Source of the DNA: Tannerellaceae bacterium
GTDB taxonomy: Bacteria > Bacteroidota > Bacteroidia > Bacteroidales > Tannerellaceae
DNA length: 22,923 nucleotides
Assembly: GCA_031279915.1 (NCBI GenBank)
Contig: JAITHO010000073.1
Location: 1-22,923 of the forward strand
Direction: 5' to 3'
The notes under the pieces are model-generated. The model worked only from the letters and a program-made list of their open reading frames with translations. It was not told the origin of the DNA and did no database searches. A program made the position numbers and the translations under genes. This document shows positions 7,342-14,926 of this stretch, piece by piece; the first letter of the stretch is position 1, and each line of letters opens with the position of its first letter.

Positions 7342-8469
7342 ATGAAAGCACAAAACAAATATAGCGGCCTTATCGCCTTTATCCTTGCCGGCGGAGCGCT
7401 CTTCGCCGGAAACAAGCTCTGCGCCCAGGCAACCATCGGATCGAACGCTTCGCCCGCAAGAGCGGCTCTGCTCGACCTCAAAACCATGGAGGCAGTCAAT
7501 CCGCCACACGCCAACGATACGCTGAATATATCTTCCCTCACCGGAGGATTGCTACTGCCACGAGTCAAACTCATTAATCGGGCAACGCTCGAACCTTTTA
7601 TCTCAACCTCCGATCCTGAATGGCTGAATAACTCCGCGTCAAAGATTAAGGAAAAGCATGCAGGGCTAACGGTGTTCAACATCAGCGACAACAGGCCTCC
7701 CTTCAAGGTCGGAGCATACATCTGGAACGGATACTCATGGATGACGCCTTCGGCCAAGCCCGTAATCGTCGGGCATGGCATCGTCATGAACGGAAACAAC
7801 ATGCAGCTCGACTTGCAGCTGAGGCAGTCCGTCGCCTTCAACACCGCCAATGAATTGCGCATCAGCGGAAGCATCCCCATGGATGTAACAATGCCGGTAC
7901 GCCTCTCCAACGCATTCCAATACACATATAATTCGCCAAAGAAATACCAGATAATCCGATCGGATGCCAACGGCAATGCCGTTTGGGTAGACAACAATAC
8001 CGTGCCCGCCGATGCTCCCAGAGTAATATATAACTTAGCGGGAGCCGATGTCATTGTGGGACGAAGCGAGCCCTATCTTCCTCGAGATACGTTCGGAACG
8101 GTAGAACTGCCGCCCGGACGATGGCTCGTAATGGTCACAATGCTAGCCGAAATGGGCCGGGGCGATAATAACAAATACTTGATAGAAACGTCTTTCTTCA
8201 GAGAAGGACATTCGGGTAGCGCTCCCGACCCAGCCGACTTCATCGGCAACAGCTCGCTCATTTCAGCAACAATATCTAACGGCTTTAATACGGTGAATGG
8301 ATACGTGATAATTGAGAACAAAAAGGATAAGCGGCTCAAATACTATTATAAGGTTACCAAAATAACAAGCATCGGAGCGAAAAGAACTACCAACGCATAT
8401 ATAGGGCAATTCGGAAGCCGAAATTACTGGGATATAAACTCTATTGTAGCATTTGCTCTCGTACCGTAA
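7342..8469 (+). CDS. Operon 2 gene B: secreted fibre-like paralogue
   Basis: A 375-aa exported protein. The signal peptide ends near LCA before QATIGSN. It carries RAALLDLK, TGGLLLPRV, TLEPFIS, HAGLTVFN and IWNGYSW, all nearly as in B1. The middle motif is RSDANGNAVW. The C-terminal domain opens with VELPPGRWLVMVTM and ends INSIVAFALVP, but the segment between (for example SLISATISNGFNTVNGYV) is clearly different from B1 and B3, which share their own version. This is the same operon-2 divergence seen in A2 and C2. It lies 30 nt after gene A and 31 nt before gene C. Function unknown. Confidence 0.85.
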   Translation: MKAQNKYSGLIAFILAGGALFAGNKLCAQATIGSNASPARAALLDLKTMEAVNPPHANDTLNISSLTGGLLLPRVKLINRATLEPFISTSDPEWLNNSASKIKEKHAGLTVFNISDNRPPFKVGAYIWNGYSWMTPSAKPVIVGHGIVMNGNNMQLDLQLRQSVAFNTANELRISGSIPMDVTMPVRLSNAFQYTYNSPKKYQIIRSDANGNAVWVDNNTVPADAPRVIYNLAGADVIVGRSEPYLPRDTFGTVELPPGRWLVMVTMLAEMGRGDNNKYLIETSFFREGHSGSAPDPADFIGNSSLISATISNGFNTVNGYVIIENKKDKRLKYYYKVTKITSIGAKRTTNAYIGQFGSRNYWDINSIVAFALVP

Positions 8470-8500
8470 GCCCGACTTTGATGATCAACACAGATAAAAC

Positions 8501-9601
8501 ATGAAACGAATAATCCTTAGCCTCCTGGCAACAGCCTTCGCAATCTTTGCCGCACAAGCTCAGATGACAGTGGGCCTCGACAGTCCGCCCCAGCGCGCAG
8601 CCCTGCTCGAACTGAAAAGCCAGGATCCGGCAGCCAATCCTGCCTCGACCAACGATCCCGCCAACGTTACCTCCAACCAGGGCGGACTGATGCTGCCCAG
8701 AGTAATGCTGATTGATACCGCAACGCTCGAACCCTTCATCGACGTCAACTCTCCGGACTGGATAGACAACCAGCGAACCAAAATCAAGGAAACTCATGCC
8801 GGACTGACGGTATACAACCTTACGAACAATTCCATGTTCGCCCCCGGATATTATACCTGGAACGGCAGCCGATGGGACGATGCCTGGCAATTCACCAACG
8901 GAGCTAACGAAGGCCTCACCATCATCGACGATTCGCTACACATCGGAGGCTCCATAACAAAAGACGTTACAATCAATACGAACGGGCATGACGTTAACTT
9001 CGCCGGCTCAGCCCCACTGCACATCAATATGCCCGTCAACATGACCGACTCGCTGATATATACCTACGGAAAACCCGGAGTTGGCAAAATAATGATAGCC
9101 GACGAGAACGGCGTGGGTACATGGCAAAACAACAATGCCTTGAAAACCGCCCCCTCCGTTGAAATGTCGGCAACAGGCGTCACCCTCTCGCGCAGCATCG
9201 ATTGGACTAAATACATAGGAACCGGAACTTTCATCACCCTGCCCCCCGGAGAATGGTACGTGATGATATCAATGCACATACAAATGGACGCAGTAAATGG
9301 CGATACCGAATGCTTGTGGCTCAAAAGCACCATGGTGCGCGTTGGAGACTCGGGCGCAAAAGACGAATATTTTGTTGGAGATAAAGCCGTATCCGGACGA
9401 GTATACCACGGGAAAAACACCATATCGGGCTCTATCGCCATGCAAAACAAAACGAACGCACCCATTCGCTTTGAGTATAAAGTAGGCGACCTAAAGAATA
9501 TCAACCGTAGTAGAGAAATAGTGGGCAACATCAGTCTGCCTAATGTGGGCGGCAGGTCGTTTGGCGAGAATACCATCATTGTCTTTGCAAAGCAACATTA
9601 A
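8501..9601 (+). CDS. Operon 2 gene C: secreted fibre-like paralogue
   Basis: A 366-aa exported protein. Signal peptide MKRIILSLLATAFAIFAAQA is followed by QMTVGLD. The shared module has RAALLELK, GGLMLPRVML, TLEPFI, HAGLTVYN and YYTWNGSRW; the middle has MIADENGVGTW. The variable domain opens with ITLPPGEWYVM and includes AVSGRVYHGKNTISG. It ends ENTIIVFAKQH, departing from the ENAIVAFALK end shared by C1 and C3. It is a few residues longer than C1 and C3, from small insertions in the linker and the C-terminal domain. Array B begins shortly after its stop codon. Function unknown. Confidence 0.85.
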   Translation: MKRIILSLLATAFAIFAAQAQMTVGLDSPPQRAALLELKSQDPAANPASTNDPANVTSNQGGLMLPRVMLIDTATLEPFIDVNSPDWIDNQRTKIKETHAGLTVYNLTNNSMFAPGYYTWNGSRWDDAWQFTNGANEGLTIIDDSLHIGGSITKDVTINTNGHDVNFAGSAPLHINMPVNMTDSLIYTYGKPGVGKIMIADENGVGTWQNNNALKTAPSVEMSATGVTLSRSIDWTKYIGTGTFITLPPGEWYVMISMHIQMDAVNGDTECLWLKSTMVRVGDSGAKDEYFVGDKAVSGRVYHGKNTISGSIAMQNKTNAPIRFEYKVGDLKNINRSREIVGNISLPNVGGRSFGENTIIVFAKQH

Positions 9602-9628
9602 TCCGAAGATAAAAATGGCGGCTTTTCT

Positions 9629-10012
9629 CACCGAGAATATCGGTGGGCCCGAAAAAACTGTTTGAGGCTACCGATAAACTAGGTTGAGCCCAAATGGCTT
9701 TTTTGAAAGCACGGAGCTGCCACATTGTCTGCATTTCTTTTTCTGGAGATAATTTGGCTGCCAATTTGTCCTCCTTTTTTTTCTCCCGACCTAATGATAC
9801 GCTCGTTTCCCCTCAAAATGCTTTTTTTTCGTCGCTGATAAGGCTCGAAGGCTCCAAAATGAGTGTTTTTGCGTCACCGAGAATATCGGTGGTTCCAAAT
9901 CGTTTTTTTGGCTTCACCGATAGTATCGGCGAGCTCTTGAGATTTTTTTGGCTCCTACCGAGAGTATCGGTAGGCTCTTGAGAATTTTTGGCTCATACCG
10001 ATAGTATCGGCG
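9629..10012. repeat. Intergenic hairpin array B (ACCGAnAnTATCGGT type)
   Basis: Between operons 2 and 3 a 17-bp dyad recurs: CACCGAGAATATCGGTG at 9629 and 9875, CACCGATAGTATCGGCG at 9915, TACCGAGAGTATCGGTA at 9956 and TACCGATAGTATCGGCG at 9996. A decayed copy starts at 9669. Arms are up to 6 bp around a 5-nt centre. Steps are 40 bp (9629 to 9669) and 40, 41 and 40 bp (9875 to 9996); the gap between the groups is 206 bp, about five periods, and holds no intact copy. Spacers in the last group share GGCTC or GAGCTC, CTTGAG and a T-run of five to seven. No coding region is supported at 9602-10042. Confidence 0.85.
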
Positions 10013-10042
10013 CTTCAACCAAATCCTCGTTTTACCACCCCT

Positions 10043-10163
10043 CAAAATGTCGATTCTGTACACATGAGGACTATCCTTGCCGGCTATCTTTGTTACAAAA
10101 CATCAAAGCAAGAACAAGTAGTTATGCAAACATAATTGATTTCAAACGAGTAATTTTTCAAAG
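10043..10163 (+). promoter_or_regulatory. Conserved leader/promoter of operon 3
   Basis: The third leader copy starts within CAAAATGTCG and keeps the pre-ATG stretch TTGATTTCAAACGAG. The -7 box TATCTTTG lies at 10085-10092, 79 bp before the ATG. It shares TGTACACATGAGG with copy 2, and as in the others no TTG lies at -33. Confidence 0.65.
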
Positions 10164-11357
10164 ATGAATGCCAAAACATACCCTCTCTCTCTAACTTTTC
10201 AAATTGAAGGCAGACGCTCCAATAGCGGAGCGTTTGCCCGTAAATGTTTTAAGAAACTGCTATGCACGATGCTGGCTTTAGCGGCGATACATTCAATCGC
10301 CCTCGCCCAAGTGGTAGTTGGCTCAAGCAATGATCCCGAACGGGCAGCCCTGCTCGACTTGAAAACGCAAAGCGCCAAGACGGATAATATCTCGTCGGTA
10401 ACAGACGACGCCAACGTCACCTCCACCAAGGGAGGCCTGGTATTGCCGCGCGTACGCTTAGTTAATCCCAGCACTCTCGAACCATTCATATCCGCCTCCG
10501 ACCCTGACTGGGCCAACAATTCCGCGAAAATAAGAGAGATACATGCCGGCCTCAGCGTATACAACCTCACCACCAACGCCGGCTTCATCCCCGGAGTTTA
10601 TACATGGAGCGGAGATCAATGGATACTTCTCGCAACGCCAACCATCAATGCAGGAAGCGGCATTACCTTTTCGGACACCCAATTCGAGCTGGGCGGAAAT
10701 ATAACGCGACTCACCGAACTTAATAGCGGAACTCACAAGGTGGACATCGTGGGGCAAGGCTCGCTCAATATAGGTTCGCCCCTCCGCATTTCAGGGCAAT
10801 TCAAGTATGTCGACGGCAATCAGGCTAACGACAAGCTCCTCATGTCTGACAGCATAGGCTATGCCACCTGGAGACCTCAAGCCGGATTGCCGCCCACGCC
10901 CACAGCTACTTTTACAGCCAACGGCGCCCACGGAATCAACCTGCGCGACTACATCGGAGCCGACAAATGGCTGGATACAAACGCTTCGATTACACTCCCG
11001 CCCGGACGCTGGTTCGTGATGGTAACCATGAGAACGGTTATTACAGACGCAAGTATCAACGTAGATGAGTGGGTATGGCTGAGCACAACTTTTATTGCAG
11101 AGAATGAAACTCTCCCCAACATGGCATATTTTGAAGGCAACAACTGGCTAATCTCCGGACGCCTCTTAAGGAACAAACAAACTCTAAATGGGTATGTCGT
11201 GATAAACAATACTACAAATCGACCTATAAAATTCAGGTATCACATGGGCGCAGTGGAGATTGGCAAAGTATCTTCGAACAATAAAATCGAGGTCGATAAA
11301 TTCGCCTCCTCGGCCTTTCCGGAAAACGTAATAGTGGCTTTTGCCCTTGCTGAATAA
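10164..11357 (+). CDS. Operon 3 gene A: secreted fibre-like paralogue
   Basis: A 397-aa exported protein. It has a two-residue insertion in the n-region (MNAKTYPLSLTFQIE) relative to A1 and A2, then a signal core ending ALA before QVVVGSS. Its N-terminal module (RAALLDLK, GGLVLPRV, HAGLSVYN, GVYTWSGDQW) is moderately diverged from A1 and A2. From about residue 200 (LNIGSPLRISGQFKYVDGNQ) to the end it is very close to A1, including LLMSDSIGYATW, ITLPPGRWFVMVTM, AYFEGNNWLISGRLL and ENVIVAFALAE. A1 therefore matches A2 on the left and A3 on the right. Gene B follows after 31 nt. Function unknown. Confidence 0.85.
   Translation: MNAKTYPLSLTFQIEGRRSNSGAFARKCFKKLLCTMLALAAIHSIALAQVVVGSSNDPERAALLDLKTQSAKTDNISSVTDDANVTSTKGGLVLPRVRLVNPSTLEPFISASDPDWANNSAKIREIHAGLSVYNLTTNAGFIPGVYTWSGDQWILLATPTINAGSGITFSDTQFELGGNITRLTELNSGTHKVDIVGQGSLNIGSPLRISGQFKYVDGNQANDKLLMSDSIGYATWRPQAGLPPTPTATFTANGAHGINLRDYIGADKWLDTNASITLPPGRWFVMVTMRTVITDASINVDEWVWLSTTFIAENETLPNMAYFEGNNWLISGRLLRNKQTLNGYVVINNTTNRPIKFRYHMGAVEIGKVSSNNKIEVDKFASSAFPENVIVAFALAE
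10209..10238 (+). promoter_or_regulatory. Hairpin inside the start of gene A3
   Basis: Left arm GGCAGACGCTCC (10209-10220), loop AATAGC, right arm GGAGCGTTTGCC (10227-10238). All 12 positions pair as RNA, with one G-U. Compared with A1, two base pairs have changed on both sides (A-T to G-C, and G-C to A-T). Confidence 0.7.
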
Positions 11358-11388
11358 TAACCGAACACACACTAAATAATAAATACAA

Positions 11389-12510
11389 ATGAACGCAAGA
11401 AACAAATACATCAACTTCATTGCTATCCTGATTGGATGCGGCGCTCTCTTCATCGGAAGCAGCCCGCTGCATGCCCAGACAACCATAGGCTCGAACGGAT
11501 CGCCCGCAAGAGCAGCTCTGCTCGATCTCAAAACCCAGGATGCAATCAATCCGCCCAACGCAAACGATGCGCAAAATGTATCCTCTCTTACGGGAGGATT
11601 GATATTGCCACGGGTTAAGCTCAGTAATCGCTTTACGCTCGAACCGTTTATCTCTACCACCGACCCTGACTGGACAAACAACGCCTCATCAAAGATTAAG
11701 GAAAAACATGCAGGGCTGATGGTATTCAATATCAATAACAGCGCACCTCCGCTCAAGGTCGGAGTTTACATCTGGAACGGGAGCTCCTGGATAATGCCTG
11801 CGCCTAAGGCCGTAACTCTCGGCAACGGAATCACCATGAACGGCAGCAACATGCAACTCGACTTGCAGCTGAAGAAATCCGTAGCCTTCAACACTGCCAA
11901 TGAGCTACGATTAAGCGGAAGCAATCCCTTGAACGTAGCAACGCCGGTACGCCTCAACAATACCTTTTATTATCCGCATAATGCGCCCAAGAAAGACCAG
12001 GTGATAATGTCGGACGCCGACGGCAATGCCATCTGGAAAAATAACAACACCATACCCGTCGTAGCGCCTGTCGCAAGATTTGACCCCAATGGAGCGGACG
12101 TGCTTTTAAATGACAAAACAACTGTGGTAAATACATACGCATGGATTACATTACCGCCGGGACGATGGCTTGTGATGGTAACTATGCTTGCCGTAGTGGG
12201 TAGTACCCAAGAGGCCGCCAGATACTGGATGGAGACCACTTTCTTTAAAGATGGTACCAACACTTTCGATCCGGGCATCTTTGTCGGAAATAATAATAAG
12301 ATTTCAGGGCATGTTTTTCTGAATTATAATATAATAAGCGGATACGTGATAATACACAACAAGTCGAACAGTAGAGCTACTTACACATACAGAGTTACAA
12401 GGACAGAAACTATTCAAAGTACCGGCAGCTCTGGCCCGAATGCGTATAATTTCGGAGGCGACGACTATTGGAGCGAAAACTCAATAGTGGCCTTTGCGCT
12501 CGTTCCCTAA
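11389..12510 (+). CDS. Operon 3 gene B: secreted fibre-like paralogue
   Basis: A 373-aa exported protein. The signal peptide ends LHA before QTTIGSN. The module shows RAALLDLK, TGGLILPRV, TLEPFIS, HAGLMVFN and IWNGSSW; the middle has MSDADGNAIW. The C-terminal domain opens ITLPPGRWLVMVTMLAVV, shares FVGNNNKISGHVFLNY with B1, and ends ENSIVAFALVP. Differences from B1 cluster in short segments of the C-terminal domain (around the residues after VMVTMLA and before the final FGG), which may be exposed loops. Gene C follows after 21 nt. Function unknown. Confidence 0.85.
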   Translation: MNARNKYINFIAILIGCGALFIGSSPLHAQTTIGSNGSPARAALLDLKTQDAINPPNANDAQNVSSLTGGLILPRVKLSNRFTLEPFISTTDPDWTNNASSKIKEKHAGLMVFNINNSAPPLKVGVYIWNGSSWIMPAPKAVTLGNGITMNGSNMQLDLQLKKSVAFNTANELRLSGSNPLNVATPVRLNNTFYYPHNAPKKDQVIMSDADGNAIWKNNNTIPVVAPVARFDPNGADVLLNDKTTVVNTYAWITLPPGRWLVMVTMLAVVGSTQEAARYWMETTFFKDGTNTFDPGIFVGNNNKISGHVFLNYNIISGYVIIHNKSNSRATYTYRVTRTETIQSTGSSGPNAYNFGGDDYWSENSIVAFALVP

Positions 12511-12531
12511 TTTATTTTAAAACACACTGAA

Positions 12532-13620
12532 ATGAAAAGAATACTACTTAGCCTCATTGCGGCAACATTCGCAATCATTGCCGCACAAGCACAGCTAACT
12601 ATTGGCTCCGACAAACAACCCGCAAGGGCTGCTCTACTCGAACTGAAAACACAAGAGCCCGGCAATCCCGCCTCGACCAACGACCCTGCCAACATTACCT
12701 CCGACAAGGGAGGACTAATGCTGCCCAGAGTAATGCTGGTTGATACAGCTACCCTCGAACCCTTCATCGCTACAAATGATCCCGATTGGATTAACAACGC
12801 ACGCACTAAGATTAAGGAAACTCATGCCGGGCTAACCGTATACAATCTTACGGACAATGCCATGTTCTCCCCAAGAGTTTATTACTGGAACGGAACACGA
12901 TGGAACGCTGCCTGGCCATTTCCTGACAGCGCTAATGAAGGCCTCACGATTATTGGCGATACCATGCACTTAGGAGGTACAATTACTAAAGATGCGACCC
13001 TCAATACTAACGGACATGCAATCAACCTTGCCGGCTCCGCACCGCTGCAGATCAATATGCCCGTCACCTTGACCGACTCGCTGATATATACCTACGGAAA
13101 CCCCGGCGATGGAAAAATAATAGTAGCCGACGAGAACGGCATAGGAACATGGCAAAACAACAATGCTATGAAAACAACCCCGGCAGCATCTCTGTCGGCT
13201 AATGGAGCCCGACTAACACCTTCAAATTGGAAAGATGTCTTCAGAGGAACAGGAACTTTTCTCACAGTGCCGCCCGGACAGTGGTTAGTGATAGTAACAA
13301 TGCATGTAGATCTCAAGGGAGGTAATGGCAGCGATTGCGTGTGGGTGAGAAGCGGATTTGTACGACAAGGGCAAAATGATATCGAACCACGATATTATGT
13401 CGGGAAAAACCAGATGGTGTCCGGACGTGTATATTCCGGGAAAAACGTTATATCAGGATTTGTCGTCATGAAAAACGACACTAACGCCTCCATCCGCTTT
13501 GAGTATCAGGTAGGAAAAGTGGAGACAATGAAACGCTCGATGTCCAACAACCTCTCAATAGAAAACTTGGGCGGACGAGCATTCGGCGAAAACGCTATCG
13601 TTGCCTTCGCATTGAAGTAA
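12532..13620 (+). CDS. Operon 3 gene C: secreted fibre-like paralogue
   Basis: A 362-aa exported protein, the last of the nine paralogues. Signal peptide MKRILLSLIAATFAIIAAQA is followed by QLTIGSD. The module shows RAALLELK, GGLMLPRVML, TLEPFI, HAGLTVYN and YYWNGTRW; the middle has IVADENGIGTW. The variable domain opens TVPPGQWLV and shares QMVSGRVYSGKNVISGFVV with C1, ending ENAIVAFALK. The gene converges with the DUF4105 gene, whose stop lies 14 nt away; only a tiny GGGC/GCCC hairpin (13621-13630) is seen between them. Function unknown. Confidence 0.85.
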   Translation: MKRILLSLIAATFAIIAAQAQLTIGSDKQPARAALLELKTQEPGNPASTNDPANITSDKGGLMLPRVMLVDTATLEPFIATNDPDWINNARTKIKETHAGLTVYNLTDNAMFSPRVYYWNGTRWNAAWPFPDSANEGLTIIGDTMHLGGTITKDATLNTNGHAINLAGSAPLQINMPVTLTDSLIYTYGNPGDGKIIVADENGIGTWQNNNAMKTTPAASLSANGARLTPSNWKDVFRGTGTFLTVPPGQWLVIVTMHVDLKGGNGSDCVWVRSGFVRQGQNDIEPRYYVGKNQMVSGRVYSGKNVISGFVVMKNDTNASIRFEYQVGKVETMKRSMSNNLSIENLGGRAFGENAIVAFALK

Positions 13621-13634
13621 GGGCCGAGCCCCGT

Positions 13635-14795
13635 TCACCTCGTAAGCGCTGCTGCCGACCGAAGCCCATAGCACAGCATCATCGGCAGGAAGGCTATGTT
13701 GAAGCGCTGCGGAATCATTGGCCAGCACAACAACAGTATGGCTATGCAAAGGATATTCAGGATGTGATACAGATTCGCCCCCTGACGCCATCGCTTGACG
13801 AGCACGAGCGCCGCCCCTATAAGATGAAAAGGATGGAGCCAAAGGATCACCCAGTTCGGCCAAGTGGCCGGATGTACCGATACGAAGGACAGGAAAAAAA
13901 TCAAGCAGCCCGCCAGCCCGCCAACCACCAACAGCAGCACATCTACCCAACGGAAGTATACATTATAATACATCTCCCAAAACAATATTAAAGCCACGAG
14001 CCCAAGCATGATCAACGCGCAAGCTAACGGACCGACAAGCGCGCGCGACACATCGGGCTCGCGGCCCACAGCTAGCGTATTGCATCGCAACGTGAGAGGA
14101 CGCTCTGCACCAACGGAGCTGACTATTGTGGCGCCGGCAAAGGCCGACTCAAGATAGAGAGGCAAGAATAGCTCCTCGCGCGGAGTGGCCGTGCGATCGG
14201 CTGGGCTCCCCAAAACCAGCTCCGTACCGAATATCATCCACGGATTATTGCGCATGCAATGGTTAATGAGCTGCCGAAATGTATGGAGCTCCCCGCGAGG
14301 AGCATACACAATCTTTCCCAACACGTATTTCTCAATCAAAAGCAAAGGACGCGTCGCACAATTATCGAAAAAGAAGTTATAGCGGTACGTGGCATTCTCC
14401 GGACGAGCATTCAGCAGCAGAGCCTCCCAGATAGCCTGCCGCTCCTGGGGAAGCAGATTCAGCACCAGCTCGCGCGCCCCGCATCCACGAACCTCACATT
14501 CAACGAGCAGATGACGGAAGCTCACCACACCCAGCTTGTAATCAGTTTCGCCCTTAGTAAAGCGATAGATAAAATCGCTCTCCCCAAAGTCGAATATACC
14601 GTAGTTGAATATGAGATCAATATCATTGGATGGATCGCTAACCCTGATGGCCGTATGCCCATAGACGGTAAAGACCGCACCCTCCGACGGATCGTAGGTC
14701 ACCAAGCTAATGATAGCCCGATCGCTCAGCAAAGTTTGGCTCCAAACAGGGGCGGCAACGAGGATGAAAAAGATAGTATGCAGGATTCTTTTCAT
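13635..14795 (-). CDS. DUF4105 (Lnb-type) membrane protein
   Basis: A 386-aa protein. A signal peptide (1-19, MKRILHTIFFILVAAPVWS) leads into the DUF4105 periplasmic domain, recognised by TYDPSEGAVFTVYGHTAIRV (33-52), the FNYGIFDF motif, FTKGETDYKLG, and RYNFFFDNCATRPL, which holds a conserved Asn-Cys-Ala-Thr. The C-terminal ~130 residues contain four to five hydrophobic helices, so the protein is probably anchored in the inner membrane with its N-terminal domain outside. Such proteins are common in Bacteroidales, and their biochemical role is unsettled. It is transcribed toward the paralogue block and away from uvrA. It does not appear to belong to the operon set, although the position could link it to envelope or surface functions. 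Confidence 0.85.
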   Translation of the reverse strand: MKRILHTIFFILVAAPVWSQTLLSDRAIISLVTYDPSEGAVFTVYGHTAIRVSDPSNDIDLIFNYGIFDFGESDFIYRFTKGETDYKLGVVSFRHLLVECEVRGCGARELVLNLLPQERQAIWEALLLNARPENATYRYNFFFDNCATRPLLLIEKYVLGKIVYAPRGELHTFRQLINHCMRNNPWMIFGTELVLGSPADRTATPREELFLPLYLESAFAGATIVSSVGAERPLTLRCNTLAVGREPDVSRALVGPLACALIMLGLVALILFWEMYYNVYFRWVDVLLLVVGGLAGCLIFFLSFVSVHPATWPNWVILWLHPFHLIGAALVLVKRWRQGANLYHILNILCIAILLLCWPMIPQRFNIAFLPMMLCYGLRSAAALTR

Positions 14796-14841
14796 TGATA
14801 TACTGTTTAGTTGGATTGCTCCGTCATTTTCATTTATTGCC

Positions 14842-14849
14842 CAAATATA
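14842..14849 (-). promoter_or_regulatory. Candidate -7 box of the DUF4105 gene
   Basis: On the minus strand this reads TATATTTG, a full TAnnTTTG match, 47 bp before the ATG. At 20-bp spacing upstream the sequence is CTG, two of three bases of the -33 TTG. Confidence 0.5.
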
Positions 14850-14926
14850 AGGATTTAGAGGAGAGCTGCCAGTTTCTCGCCATCCTTACCCATGTCTGAG
14901 CCCGCCACTGAGCCACAACCGAAGCT

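Noticed and set aside
3361..8054. Long minus-strand open frames within the paralogue genes (up to 286 codons)
   Set aside because: They lie opposite real genes with signal peptides and conserved motifs, and they recur only because the sense genes are paralogues.
9629..10012. Array B dyads as a series of intrinsic terminators
   Set aside because: Stems are only about 5-6 bp, and the T-runs lie about 10 nt or more away from the stem instead of directly after it.
2252..13620. Type IX secretion C-terminal domains or lipoprotein signals in the nine paralogues
   Set aside because: No lipobox Cys follows the signal peptides, and the ends lack the typical glycine/lysine-rich sorting domain pattern.
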